The notes: a model not told the origin generated them from the letters alone. 36,061 nt of DNA from Candidatus Doudnabacteria bacterium (GCA_016788665.1 JAEUSF010000010.1:1-36061); one strand, 5' to 3'; positions 21,438-29,271 are shown, counted from the first letter of the stretch. Program-made: numbers and translations.

Positions 21438-21920
21438 ATGATTTCAATAATTGCCGCTGTGGCGGAAAAAAATGTAGTGGGAATAAATAACCAGCTGCCT
21501 TGGAATATTCCTGAGGACTTAAAGCATTTTAAGCAGGTGACAGACGGCAAGGTTGTTTTAATGGGCAGTAATACCTTTGATTCAATATTTGCCATGTTAA
21601 AAAAGCCCTTGCCTAATCGTAAGAATGTCGTGGTGACTTTAAATAAGGAGTTTAAAGTACCGGAAGGTGTGGAGTTATACTTTGACTTTTATGAAGCGTT
21701 GGAAAAATATAAAAACGAAGACTTGTTTGTTATAGGCGGGCCAACTATTTGGAAGTTAGCCTTACCATATGCTGACAGGCTTTTTATTACCCATGTGCAT
21801 AAAATGTATGAGGGTGACGCATTTTTCCCAGAAGTAAACTGGGCGGAATGGGAAAAAGTAAATAGTGAGACACGCGAATATTTTGAGTTTGCTGAATATA
21901 AAAAAATACCGCCCGCGTAA
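21438..21920 (+). CDS. dfrA: dihydrofolate reductase
   Basis: Dihydrofolate reductase regenerates tetrahydrofolate after ThyA. From the ATG at 21438 it has 161 residues starting ISIIAAVAEKNVVGINNQLP. It has the substrate segment LPWNIPEDLKHFK with the acidic residue (E/D), VVLMGSNTFDSI for NADPH binding, and DLFVIGGPTIW followed by ADRLFITHVH. The frame stays open to a TTG at 21420, but the upstream codons lie in the repeat. The gene symbol follows family usage (folA/dfrA). A terminator overlaps the stop. Confidence 0.95.
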   Translation: MISIIAAVAEKNVVGINNQLPWNIPEDLKHFKQVTDGKVVLMGSNTFDSIFAMLKKPLPNRKNVVVTLNKEFKVPEGVELYFDFYEALEKYKNEDLFVIGGPTIWKLALPYADRLFITHVHKMYEGDAFFPEVNWAEWEKVNSETREYFEFAEYKKIPPA

Positions 21921-21940
21921 AGCTGTTTACGGGCGGTTTA
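21908..21940 (+). terminator. intrinsic terminator after dfrA
   Basis: ACCGCCC (21908-21914) and GTAAA (21917-21921) pair with TTTAC and GGGCGGT (21926-21937), with two bulged bases, followed by a short TTT. The stop codon is inside the stem. It ends the thymidylate cluster. Confidence 0.7.
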
Positions 21941-21961
21941 GATGTTTGTTGCTGGTGGCGT

Positions 21962-22201
21962 TTAATTAATTCTACGCCTAACCAACCCTGCGCTCACCAG
22001 CGCAACTGCGCCTACCAAAAACACGTCTGACCCGAGAGAAATTCCCTCGTTGAGGGATTTTGTTTGGGGATCGGTTTCTGGGGTGTAGTATGCGCCAGGG
22101 TTATGCCAGAGAATTTTGTGGGTCCTATCGTAGCTGATTACCTGAGGTACACCAGCCCAAAAAATCACCAAGAACACAAACCCTGCAAATATTGTCTTCA
22201 T
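21962..22201 (-). CDS. small membrane protein of unknown function
   Basis: The 79-residue protein has a hydrophobic N-terminus (TIFAGFVFLVIFWAGVPQVI), a polar external loop of about 30 residues, and a second hydrophobic segment (FLVGAVALVSAGLV) ending in RRRIN. An N-in, C-in hairpin topology is likely. AAGGAG lies about eleven bases upstream of the ATG. The mRNA leader contains a small stem (AAATAAGC with GCTTATTT, 22230-22254). It is transcribed alone, opposite to its neighbours. I do not recognise the family. Confidence 0.65.
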   Translation of the reverse strand: MKTIFAGFVFLVIFWAGVPQVISYDRTHKILWHNPGAYYTPETDPQTKSLNEGISLGSDVFLVGAVALVSAGLVRRRIN

Positions 22202-22312
22202 CGGTATCGCCTCTCCTTATAGTTGTTTGAAATAAGCTCTTTTTTGGCTTATTTACAAGGTAATTTTCTTATAAAAATGCGTTTGGGTCAAGACTTATAC
22301 TCTTGACACAAA

Positions 22313-22350
22313 ATTATTTTTGTGCTTAATTACTGCAGATTAGAAATCTG
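22313..22350 (+). promoter_or_regulatory. possible promoter and operator dyad for the P-type ATPase
   Basis: A perfect -35 TTGACA lies at 22313-22318. Seventeen bases on, where the -10 should be, is the perfect dyad CAGATT-AGA-AATCTG (22336-22350) rather than a good TATAAT. A repressor or activator site covering a weak -10 would explain this. No regulator gene is adjacent. Confidence 0.35.
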
Positions 22351-22417
22351 AGTTCAATTAAAATTATATATGTTAAAATTAAATTGCCTAAAAAGTAAGG
22401 CTGTTTTTATTTGAATT

Positions 22418-25093
22418 ATGGAAAAAAATTATTGGCATGGAATATTGCACGCCGAGGTTGTTGGGCTTTTAAATACTGAAACCAAAACCGGACTTTCTGA
22501 AGAGGAAGCTGTGTTTAGGCTAGGTAAGTACGGAAAGAATCAAATTGAGTCAAAGAAGAAAATTTCTCCTTGGCAAATTTTCTTTGCGCAGTTTAAAAAT
22601 TTATTGGTACTTATTTTAATTGCTGCTGCACTATTGTCAGGTTTTTTGGGACATATATGGGAGGCGGTGGCTGTAGGGATAATTGTTGTTTTTTCTGCGG
22701 TCATGGGTTTTTTGCAGGAATACCGGGCACAGCTTTCTTTAAAAGCTTTAGAAAAACTTGCGGTGCCGAAAAGCTTGGTTATACGTGGTGGCAAGGTGGT
22801 AGAAATTTCTTCGGTAGAGCTAGTGCCAGGCGATATTGCTGTTCTGTCTGCGGGTAGCAGGGTTAACGCAGATATAAGACTTATAGAAAGCTACAATTTG
22901 CAAATAGAAGAGTCTGCTTTAACAGGCGAGTCTTTTCCCTCAGAAAAAAATCCAAATGCGACATTGTCTGCCGACGCCGCTTTGGGCGATAGAGTAAATA
23001 TGGCCTATGCGGGCACGACCATAACTTATGGTAGAGGAATTGGGGTTGTGGTAGAAACTGGAATGCAGACTGAAATTGGTAAAATAGCTAAGCTGTTGAG
23101 TGAGGTTGTAGATGAGCCAACTCCCTTGCAAGTTAATTTGGATGCTTTGGCAAAGCGGCTCGGCGTAATAGCTTTGGCCGTGGTAGTTATGATTGTTGTT
23201 TTGGGAATATTCAGATCGCAATCTATTGTTCAAATGCTGTTGTTTGGTGTGTCGTTGGCGGTAGCGGTTGTGCCCGAAGCTTTGCCTGCAGTTGTAACGG
23301 TGTCATTGGCGTTGGGCGCTAGTCGAATGGCCAGGCGCAATGCTTTGGTAAAAAGCATGCCCGTAGTGGAGTCGTTGGGTTGTACTTCGGTAATTTGTAC
23401 GGACAAAACTGGAACTTTAACAAAAGACGAAATGACAGTTGAGTTTGTTGAAACTCCTGTCGCGGTTTACAACTTGTCTGGCAGCGGGTATGAGCCTTTG
23501 GGTAAAATTTTTCATAATGAAAAAGAAATAAAGGAACCTGGAGGAGATTTAAAAGAGGTTCTTTTGGCAGGTGTCTTGTGTAACGATGCTGAGTTATACA
23601 ATGAAAACGAAATTTGGGTTGTTAGAGGCGATGCTACTGAAGGAGCTTTGCTGGTCGCGGGTTTGAAGGGTGGAGTGGCTAAAGAGGTTGTGGGCTCAGA
23701 TTATGCAAGAGCAGAGGAGATACCTTTTTCATCGGAAAAAAAATACATGGCAACTATGCATGAATATTCCCATAAAACAGTGGTTTTTGTAAAAGGTGCG
23801 CTGGAAGTGGTTCTGGGTATGACGGGGCAGATTTTGGCTGAAAACGGGGTGGGTAAAATGTCGGAGGCTGAAAAGCAAAAAATTCTAAAGTCAGCTGAAA
23901 AATATTCTCAAAACGGTAAAAGAGTTATTGCTTTGGCAAAAAATCATAGCTTGAAGGATTTAAAACAGGATCCATCTGAATTGGTATATTTGGGTTTTGT
24001 GGCAATGGCGGACGCGCTAAGGCCTGAGGCAAAATTGGCTGTGGAAACGTGTAAAAAAGCTGGTATTAAAACAGTAATGATAACGGGAGACCACCCTGCT
24101 ACCGCTGCAGCAATAGCCAGGCAATTAGGTATTTTGTCTGGAGCTGAAGATAAAGTGGTTTTGGGTAAAGATATTGACTTGATGTCTAAACAGGAGTTTT
24201 TCGATCAAATTTTGAAAACCTCAGTTTATGCACGCGTTTCGCCTGAGCATAAGCTAATGATAGTAAAAGCATTGCAGGAAAAAGGTCGGGTTGTGGCTAT
24301 GACAGGTGACGGGGTAAATGATGCCCCGGCTTTAAGGAAGGCTGATATTGGTGTGGCAATGGGTATAAAAGGCACGGATGTTTCAAAAGAGGCGGCAAAT
24401 ATGACTTTGCTCGACGATAATTTTGCTTCCATAGTTTCGGCTGTGGAAGAAGGCAGAATAATTTTTGAGAATATAAAAAAGTATTTAGTTTATTTGCTTT
24501 CGGCCCATGTGGGCGAGGTTGTGCTAATAGCCGGCAGTGTGGCGTTTGGGCTGCCCTTGCCTTTGACTTCAGTCCAGATACTTTATGTTAATCTTGCGTG
24601 TGATGGACCTCCGGCTTTGGCTTTGGCTGGCGAAAAGGGTAGTAGCGATCAAATGCAAAGAAAGCCGCGTGACCCTAAAGTCGGAGTGTTTACAAGGCGC
24701 ACAGTTGTGCTTATGTTGGTGGCTGCATTTTGGACTACTTTGTTAAATATTTTTACCTTTATTTATTTTTACAGATCTTCTGATAGCCTGGTGGTAGCCG
24801 GGACGGCAATTTTTGCTTCCCTTATTCTTATTCAAATGTTTAAAGCTTATTCTGTTAAGAATGACAGGATGCATTTGTTTAAGGGTATTTTTTCCAACAA
24901 ATGGTTGAATTTGTCTGTGCTTGCACAGATACCGCTTTTATGGTTTTTGACCGAGTCGGCCGTAATGCAAAAGATTTTTTCTACAGTGTCTCTAGATGCT
25001 TCTGATTGGCTTATTTTGGTTCTAATATCTCTTTGTATTTTGCCGGTTATGGAGCTGGCTAAGGTGGTTTTAAACAAAAAGCAGATAGAATAA
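22418..25093 (+). CDS. cation-transporting P-type ATPase (calcium-type, P2)
   Basis: This 891-residue pump has the full P-type layout. The N-terminal cation ATPase domain is followed by membrane helices 1-2, the actuator TGES (E171), the helix 4 motif P286-E-A-L-P, the phosphorylation site D329 in DKTGTLT, the KGA nucleotide segment, and the hinge GDGVNDAP (D631, D635). Six C-terminal helices include NLACDGPPALAL. The E in helix 4 and the N/D in helix 6 resemble calcium pumps, although PEGLP is PEALP and the usual T before D is C. Calcium is the best guess, but Na+ or other cations are possible. It is a single-gene unit with its own terminator. Confidence 0.93.
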   Translation: MEKNYWHGILHAEVVGLLNTETKTGLSEEEAVFRLGKYGKNQIESKKKISPWQIFFAQFKNLLVLILIAAALLSGFLGHIWEAVAVGIIVVFSAVMGFLQEYRAQLSLKALEKLAVPKSLVIRGGKVVEISSVELVPGDIAVLSAGSRVNADIRLIESYNLQIEESALTGESFPSEKNPNATLSADAALGDRVNMAYAGTTITYGRGIGVVVETGMQTEIGKIAKLLSEVVDEPTPLQVNLDALAKRLGVIALAVVVMIVVLGIFRSQSIVQMLLFGVSLAVAVVPEALPAVVTVSLALGASRMARRNALVKSMPVVESLGCTSVICTDKTGTLTKDEMTVEFVETPVAVYNLSGSGYEPLGKIFHNEKEIKEPGGDLKEVLLAGVLCNDAELYNENEIWVVRGDATEGALLVAGLKGGVAKEVVGSDYARAEEIPFSSEKKYMATMHEYSHKTVVFVKGALEVVLGMTGQILAENGVGKMSEAEKQKILKSAEKYSQNGKRVIALAKNHSLKDLKQDPSELVYLGFVAMADALRPEAKLAVETCKKAGIKTVMITGDHPATAAAIARQLGILSGAEDKVVLGKDIDLMSKQEFFDQILKTSVYARVSPEHKLMIVKALQEKGRVVAMTGDGVNDAPALRKADIGVAMGIKGTDVSKEAANMTLLDDNFASIVSAVEEGRIIFENIKKYLVYLLSAHVGEVVLIAGSVAFGLPLPLTSVQILYVNLACDGPPALALAGEKGSSDQMQRKPRDPKVGVFTRRTVVLMLVAAFWTTLLNIFTFIYFYRSSDSLVVAGTAIFASLILIQMFKAYSVKNDRMHLFKGIFSNKWLNLSVLAQIPLLWFLTESAVMQKIFSTVSLDASDWLILVLISLCILPVMELAKVVLNKKQIE

Positions 25094-25104
25094 AAATTTA
25101 ATTT

Positions 25105-25139
25105 AACCCTTTGCTAAGGAATGCTTAGCAAAGGGTTTT
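25105..25139. terminator. intrinsic terminator after the P-type ATPase
   Basis: AACCCTTTGCTAAG (25105-25118) pairs perfectly with CTTAGCAAAGGGTT (25124-25137) across the loop GAATG. The following T run is short. With 14 bp it may also stop transcription from the other side. Confidence 0.8.
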
Positions 25140-25168
25140 GAATTTGGAATGTAAATTTATACGAAATT

Positions 25169-25177
25169 TGATATAAT
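25169..25177 (+). promoter_or_regulatory. extended -10 promoter for the 25207 gene
   Basis: TG-A-TATAAT (25169-25177) is a perfect extended -10. No convincing -35 lies upstream, as expected for this promoter type. It starts transcription about 22 bases before the ATG. Confidence 0.5.
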
Positions 25178-25206
25178 TTTTATGCTCTAGTGTCCGCTCG
25201 AAGTTT

Positions 25207-25647
25207 ATGGGGCGCGACCAAAAAATAAAACCGAGGAAGCTGGTTCATATAACATTGAGTCAGCGCCTCATGAGTGAGTTAACCAGATTAGGCGGGTACG
25301 AAGGTAAAACTGCGGCTCGGATGGCAGCTTATTTACTGGAGTGCATTTTGCCTATTGCCCAGACAGAAAAGACTTACAGGCTTGTCCCGTTGGAGTTTGA
25401 CTTGGGCTCGCCGTGTTGTAGCTTACAGCCGGCAATGACCCCAGAAGAAAAAGACTTCTTATACCTTTATGCAAAGGAAGGTGGTCTTTCCAACTCGGAA
25501 CAAGCGTGCCAGCTTTTGTGGCTGGCGGTTCGGTTCTACGACCAGTATCAAAGGCCAGGGTTGCTTTTGAGAAAGGAGGAATTTGTCAGCCGGGTAAGGC
25601 GAGATATTGTGGTACAGCGCGAAGAGCTTTTACAGCCCAAGAGTTAA
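25207..25647 (+). CDS. orphan protein with a possible ribbon-helix-helix N-terminus
   Basis: The 146-residue protein is unrecognised. Its N-terminal part (RKLVHITLSQRLMSELTRLG, then KTAARMAAYLLECIL) has the pattern of a strand followed by two helices, as in ribbon-helix-helix DNA-binding proteins. The later part has a second LSNSEQACQLLWLAVRFYDQ helix pair. The composition is G+C-richer than its neighbours, like the genes of the 14.5-16.7 kb islet, and it is also a single-gene unit with its own promoter and terminator. A transcription factor role is inference only. Confidence 0.7.
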   Translation: MGRDQKIKPRKLVHITLSQRLMSELTRLGGYEGKTAARMAAYLLECILPIAQTEKTYRLVPLEFDLGSPCCSLQPAMTPEEKDFLYLYAKEGGLSNSEQACQLLWLAVRFYDQYQRPGLLLRKEEFVSRVRRDIVVQREELLQPKS

Positions 25648-25666
25648 GCTTTTGGGTTTTTTATTT
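25636..25666 (+). terminator. intrinsic terminator after the 25207 gene
   Basis: CCCAAGAG (25636-25643) pairs with CTTTTGGG (25649-25656) with one G-U, followed by TTTTTTATTT. The stop codon lies in the loop. Confidence 0.85.
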
Positions 25667-25680
25667 GGCTAAAGTTTAGG

Positions 25681-25686
25681 TATAAT
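25681..25686 (+). promoter_or_regulatory. possible -10 element for prfB
   Basis: A consensus TATAAT lies about 45-60 bases before the prfB start. The -35 region falls on the T run of the preceding terminator and is not recognisable. Confidence 0.35.
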
Positions 25687-25739
25687 AAAGAAGATTGCGG
25701 AACATAGAACATATAGTGGAATAATTGAACAACAAATTA

Positions 25740-26843
25740 ATGCAAGAGCTAATAAAAAGAGCGGAGTTTTTAATAAACGAAATAATTGATTTAAAAAAAC
25801 ATTTAAATTTGCCACAAAAAGAGCAAAGAATTTTGGAATTGGAAGATAAAATGCAAGCGGTGGGTTTTTGGGCAGATAATCAAGCAGCTCAAAAAATTGT
25901 ACAAGAACACAGTCAACTAAAAAAGTTTTATAATTTTTGGCAACAACTTCAGTCAGATGCGGAGTTTAACTTGGAAATGCTAAAAAGCGAAAACCAGCAG
26001 GATAAGTTTGCTGAAGCCGATAAAACCCTTTTTTTACAAGAAATTGAAAAGTTGGAAAAAGCCTATAAGCAGAACCGTTTAGTTGCCTTGCTTTCTAAAA
26101 AATACGACGACCATTGTGCTATTTTCTCGGTGCATTCGGGTGCGGGAGGGGTAGATGCTCAGGACTGGGCCGAAATGTTGTTAAGAATGTTTTTACGTTT
26201 TGCAGACAAGAAGGGTTTTGTTACGGAAATTTTAGAACTTAACAAGGGTTCGGAAGGTGGGGTAAAGTCGGCGGTTGTAACTGTCAGGGGTCCTTTTGCT
26301 TATGGTTTTTTTAAAAGCGAAGCGGGCGTGCATAGGTTAGTTAGACTTAGTCCTTTTAATCCTGCTCACACGAGAGAGACATCGTTTGCTCTTATGGAGC
26401 TTTTGCCTGAACTAGAGGAGCAAGAAGAGTTAAAAATTGACCCTAAGGAACTTAAAATTGAAGCGAATACTGCTTCGGGTCATGGGGGCCAGAGTGTAAA
26501 TACCACCTATTCAGCCATACGTATAACCCACTTGCCAACCGGACTTAAGGTTTCGATTCAAAACGAAAGATCGCAGCATCAGAATCGTGAGCTAGCTATG
26601 AAAATTTTAATGTCAAAGCTAAGGGCATTGGAAGAAGAAAAATTACAAAAAGAAAAATTGGAGTTGCGTGGCGAGTTTAAAAGTGCTGAGTGGGGTAACC
26701 AAATACGATCATATGTAATACATCCTTATAAGCTTGTTAAGGATCACAGGACAGGTTTTGAATCTACAAACCCAGATGAGATTTTAGACGGTAATTTAGA
26801 CGAATTCGTGGAAAAATACTTGGAATCCATCGCTTCCAGCTAA
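25740..26843 (+). CDS. prfB: peptide chain release factor 2
   Basis: RF2 terminates translation at UAA and UGA. The UGA-reading tripeptide S204-P-F206 lies in VRLSPFNPAH, and the catalytic G249-G-Q251 in GHGGQSVN. Together they identify RF2 rather than RF1. From the ATG at 25740 it has 367 residues; a TTG at 25725 would add five. The N-terminal helical domain is continuous, so the programmed +1 frameshift (CTTTGAC) that regulates prfB in many bacteria is absent. ftsE and ftsX follow, an order often seen in bacteria. Confidence 0.96.
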   Translation: MQELIKRAEFLINEIIDLKKHLNLPQKEQRILELEDKMQAVGFWADNQAAQKIVQEHSQLKKFYNFWQQLQSDAEFNLEMLKSENQQDKFAEADKTLFLQEIEKLEKAYKQNRLVALLSKKYDDHCAIFSVHSGAGGVDAQDWAEMLLRMFLRFADKKGFVTEILELNKGSEGGVKSAVVTVRGPFAYGFFKSEAGVHRLVRLSPFNPAHTRETSFALMELLPELEEQEELKIDPKELKIEANTASGHGGQSVNTTYSAIRITHLPTGLKVSIQNERSQHQNRELAMKILMSKLRALEEEKLQKEKLELRGEFKSAEWGNQIRSYVIHPYKLVKDHRTGFESTNPDEILDGNLDEFVEKYLESIASS

Positions 26844-26852
26844 AAAGTCTGG

Positions 26853-26902
26853 TATAATATATTAGGTATAGATTCCTCGAAAAAAGTTATTTTTTTAGAA
26901 TC
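26853..26902 (+). promoter_or_regulatory. possible promoter and leader hairpin before ftsE
   Basis: A TATAAT at 26853-26858 lacks a clear -35. It is followed by an imperfect hairpin, GATTC plus A6 facing T7 plus GAATC (about 26871-26902). It could be a weak terminator of prfB or an ftsE leader element. Confidence 0.35.
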
Positions 26903-26945
26903 CTACTGTATTTTAAGTGAGTAAGGTATGCAATAGGCGCAAAAT

Positions 26946-27626
26946 ATGATCAAGTTTCAAAAAGTTACAAAACACTACAACCAAGGTTCAAAGGCACTCG
27001 ATAATTTGGATTTAGAAATTCATCACGGAGAATTTATTTCTCTTGTTGGCAGGAGTGGCGCGGGTAAATCAACCTTGTTAAAACTGATTATCGGGGAAGA
27101 GGAGATAGACTCGGGTCGGATTTTAATTGACGACATAGACATTTCTCAGGTTAGAAAGTCTGATTTGCCGTATTTAAGGAGAAAGATTGGTGTTGTTTTT
27201 CAGGACATGAAGCTTTTGCCAAAGCGAACTGCATTTGAAAATATTGCTTTTGCAATGGAAGTGTGCGGCCATCGGGCTCAAGGTATAAAGCGCGAAGTTC
27301 CAAAAATTTTGGAACTGGTGGGGTTGGCTCATAAAAGGAATAGTTTTCCAGGTGAAATGTCAGGCGGGGAAAAACAAAGGGTGGCAATTGCAAGGGCGCT
27401 GTCTCATAGGCCGGTTTTGTTATTGGCAGATGAGCCTACGGGTAATTTGGACGAAGTAAATGCCAACGAAGTTTTGGAGCTGCTTATTAAGATCAATAAT
27501 TTAGGTACTACTGTTTTGCTGGCTACTCATGCGGCCGATTTGGTAAACAAGCTAAAAAAACGCGTTATTACCATTGAAAACGGTAAAATAACCTTGGAGC
27601 AGGAAAAAGGGCATTATAAACTTTAA
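26946..27626 (+). CDS. ftsE: cell division ATP-binding protein FtsE
   Basis: FtsE is the ABC ATPase that drives FtsX to activate wall hydrolases during division. Motifs are Walker A GRSGAGKST (K41), the Q-loop in VVFQDMKLLP, the ABC signature MSGGEKQ (from 138), Walker B LLLADEPTGNLDE, and the H-loop LATHA. The 226-residue length is normal. ftsX begins 42 bases later and is probably co-transcribed. Confidence 0.97.
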   Translation: MIKFQKVTKHYNQGSKALDNLDLEIHHGEFISLVGRSGAGKSTLLKLIIGEEEIDSGRILIDDIDISQVRKSDLPYLRRKIGVVFQDMKLLPKRTAFENIAFAMEVCGHRAQGIKREVPKILELVGLAHKRNSFPGEMSGGEKQRVAIARALSHRPVLLLADEPTGNLDEVNANEVLELLIKINNLGTTVLLATHAADLVNKLKKRVITIENGKITLEQEKGHYKL

Positions 27627-27668
27627 CCAAGTAAAGCGCTTTTTCATATAAACTGTTAAGAAATATAA

Positions 27669-28592
27669 ATGTTTGACTCAATTTCATTTTTTAGAATAGT
27701 TAAAACAGGGTTCGTTAATTTTTGGCGTAACCTTTCTTTGTCTGCGGCAGCTACCATGGTCATGACTATAACTTTGGTAATATTTGCTGTGCTTTTTTTG
27801 CTTTTTGGTTTAACTTCCAACGCTTTAGACGCGGTGCAGAGCAGAATAGACATTAGCGTGTATTTTAAGAGCGGTCTGGGTGAAGATAAAATAAAAAGCA
27901 TACAGTTAGACTTGGAAGCAAACGAGAAAGTGGATACTGTAGTCTATACTTCTGCCACAAAGGCGTTAGAGGAGTTTAGGAAAAAGCATGAAAACGATTT
28001 CTTAATCCAGCAATCCTTAAATGAACTAACGGAGAATCCTTTGCCCGCTACCTTAAATGTAAGGGCTAAAAATTTGGAGGACTACCCTCAAATTGACAGT
28101 TTTTTAAGTGACCGAAAATATGCAGATTTTATTGAAAGCAAAAGCTATGGTGATGACCAGACCAAGTTAGCTATTGAGCGACTTAATAAAATTTTGGGTT
28201 TTATTATTACTTTTGGAGTAGGGCTTATTTCTATTTTTGCCCTAATTGCGGTGTTGGTTATATTTAATACAATTACTTTAACGATATTTAACCGCAGGGA
28301 AGAGGTTGAAATAATGCGCTTGGTGGGGGCGACAAATTGGTATATTCGTGGACCTTTTTTGGTTGAAAGCATTTTGTACGGTTTTTTTGCCACTGTCATA
28401 ACCGCGCTCTTAATGCTGCCAATATTTAGCAATTTTTTACCTAGGATTGCTTTGTTTGTAAATCCGCAGGTTTCGGTTTTTAACCAGAATGTATTTAATT
28501 ACTGGTACTTAATTTTTATGCTCTTTTTGGTAGGCGCTATTTTATCTGTCGTATCTACTTTTTTGGCAATACGAAAGTATTTGAAAATTTAG
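27669..28592 (+). CDS. ftsX: cell division membrane protein FtsX
   Basis: FtsX is the four-span membrane partner of FtsE. The 307-residue protein starts with a cytoplasmic segment (FFRIVKTGFVNFWRNLSLS), a first helix, and an extracytoplasmic domain containing VDTVVYTSATKALEEFRKKH and LPATLNVRAKN. Three more helices follow, with NTITLTIFNRREEVEIMRLV, the FtsX/MacB coupling signature, between helices 2 and 3. The hydrolase partner it activates is not in the window. Confidence 0.96.
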   Translation: MFDSISFFRIVKTGFVNFWRNLSLSAAATMVMTITLVIFAVLFLLFGLTSNALDAVQSRIDISVYFKSGLGEDKIKSIQLDLEANEKVDTVVYTSATKALEEFRKKHENDFLIQQSLNELTENPLPATLNVRAKNLEDYPQIDSFLSDRKYADFIESKSYGDDQTKLAIERLNKILGFIITFGVGLISIFALIAVLVIFNTITLTIFNRREEVEIMRLVGATNWYIRGPFLVESILYGFFATVITALLMLPIFSNFLPRIALFVNPQVSVFNQNVFNYWYLIFMLFLVGAILSVVSTFLAIRKYLKI

Positions 28593-28610
28593 TTTAAATT
28601 TTTTATCCAC

Positions 28611-28638
28611 TTGCATTTTTTTTAAGCGTAAGTATAAT
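28611..28638 (+). promoter_or_regulatory. promoter of the putative small RNA before rplI
   Basis: TTGCAT (28611-28616) and a perfect TATAAT (28633-28638) are 16 bases apart. Initiation near 28645 would place the transcript start at the first stem of the structured segment. Confidence 0.65.
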
Positions 28639-28644
28639 AAAAAA

Positions 28645-28740
28645 GAGCCCAAAAATACCAGCTGGCTCCGCAGAGCGCGGGGTTGGTAATTGGTTGAATT
28701 AAAAGGGCTGGGACTCTCGCTAGAAAAGCGGGATTTTTTT
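28645..28740 (+). ncRNA. putative structured RNA or attenuated rplI leader
   Basis: The segment has a promoter, a folded body and a terminator, with no credible open reading frame. AGCCC (28646-28650) pairs with GGGCT (28705-28709). Inside it TACCA (28656-28660) pairs with TGGTA (28684-28688), continuing to CCGC (28668-28671) with GCGG (28677-28680) and the loop AGAGC. A terminator follows: TCTCGCT (28715-28721) with AGCGGGA (28727-28733), then seven Ts. It lacks the SRP RNA core and tRNA or tmRNA landmarks. The AGGGCTGGGAC stretch before the terminator faintly recalls a T-box, but the body is too short. It may be an independent RNA of about 95 nt or a riboswitch-like leader of rplI. Confidence 0.6.
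28715..28740 (+). terminator. intrinsic terminator of the putative small RNA
   Basis: A 7-bp stem (TCTCGCT with AGCGGGA, one G-U) around the loop AGAAA is followed by TTTTTTT. It lies 85 bases before the rplI ATG, so read-through or a second promoter is needed for rplI. Confidence 0.8.
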
Positions 28741-28802
28741 ATTAAAAGGCAACCAGCTAGTTGAGTTTGGGTGCAGTGGTTTTTAATAAAAGTTTCAGTA
28801 TT

Positions 28803-28808
28803 TATAAT
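28803..28808 (+). promoter_or_regulatory. possible -10 element for rplI
   Basis: A TATAAT at 28803-28808 has a T-rich -35 region. It would give a very short or leaderless rplI mRNA starting near 28815, independent of the upstream terminated transcript. Confidence 0.35.
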
Positions 28809-28824
28809 ATACTCCAGCAATTTT

Positions 28825-29271
28825 ATGAAAATAGTTTTTACTAAAGATAGTCTGGGCCATGGGAAAAAGGGAGAGGTAAAAGAAGTAAGCGAGGGATTTG
28901 CTAAAAACTTTCTTATTTCCAAAGGCGTAGCTCAAATTGCAACTCCGCAAATAATTTCTAAGATTGAAAAAGAAAAACGCGAGGCAAAAAATAAATCTGA
29001 CAAAGAGTTTGCGCGCTTAACCGCGTTAAAGGCGGACATGGAAAAAAGGACTTTCGTAATCCCGGTTAAAGTCGGAGAACGGGGGCAGGTTTATGGTGGT
29101 GTGCATGAAAAAGAAATAGCCAAAATTATTTCAGGTAAGCTAAACGTGGAAATCGATAGAAATAAAATTCAAATTGTATCTGCTATTAAGTCTTTGGGTG
29201 AGCATGGTGTGAAAGTGGATTTAGGCAGTGGTGTTCAAGCAACTATAAAGGTGGTAGTGCAGGCATTGTAA
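28825..29271 (+). CDS. rplI: 50S ribosomal protein L9 (bL9)
   Basis: bL9 is an elongated ribosomal protein that limits collisions and frameshifting. From the ATG at 28825 it has 148 residues starting MKIVFTKDSLGHGKKGEVKE. The N-domain pattern (GFAKNFLISKGVAQIAT) leads into the long connecting helix and the C-domain (GQVYGGVHEKEIAKII, GEHGVKVDL). The frame stays open to a GTG at 28771, but those codons lack the family pattern. bL9 is missing in some CPR lineages, so its presence is informative. Confidence 0.96.
   Translation: MKIVFTKDSLGHGKKGEVKEVSEGFAKNFLISKGVAQIATPQIISKIEKEKREAKNKSDKEFARLTALKADMEKRTFVIPVKVGERGQVYGGVHEKEIAKIISGKLNVEIDRNKIQIVSAIKSLGEHGVKVDLGSGVQATIKVVVQAL

Noticed and set aside
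28645-28740. Possible tRNA, SRP RNA or T-box before rplI.
   Set aside because: There is no acceptor/T-arm pattern and no SRP apical core. The T-box-like AGGGCTGGGAC lacks the long specifier region and an aminoacyl-tRNA synthetase gene downstream.
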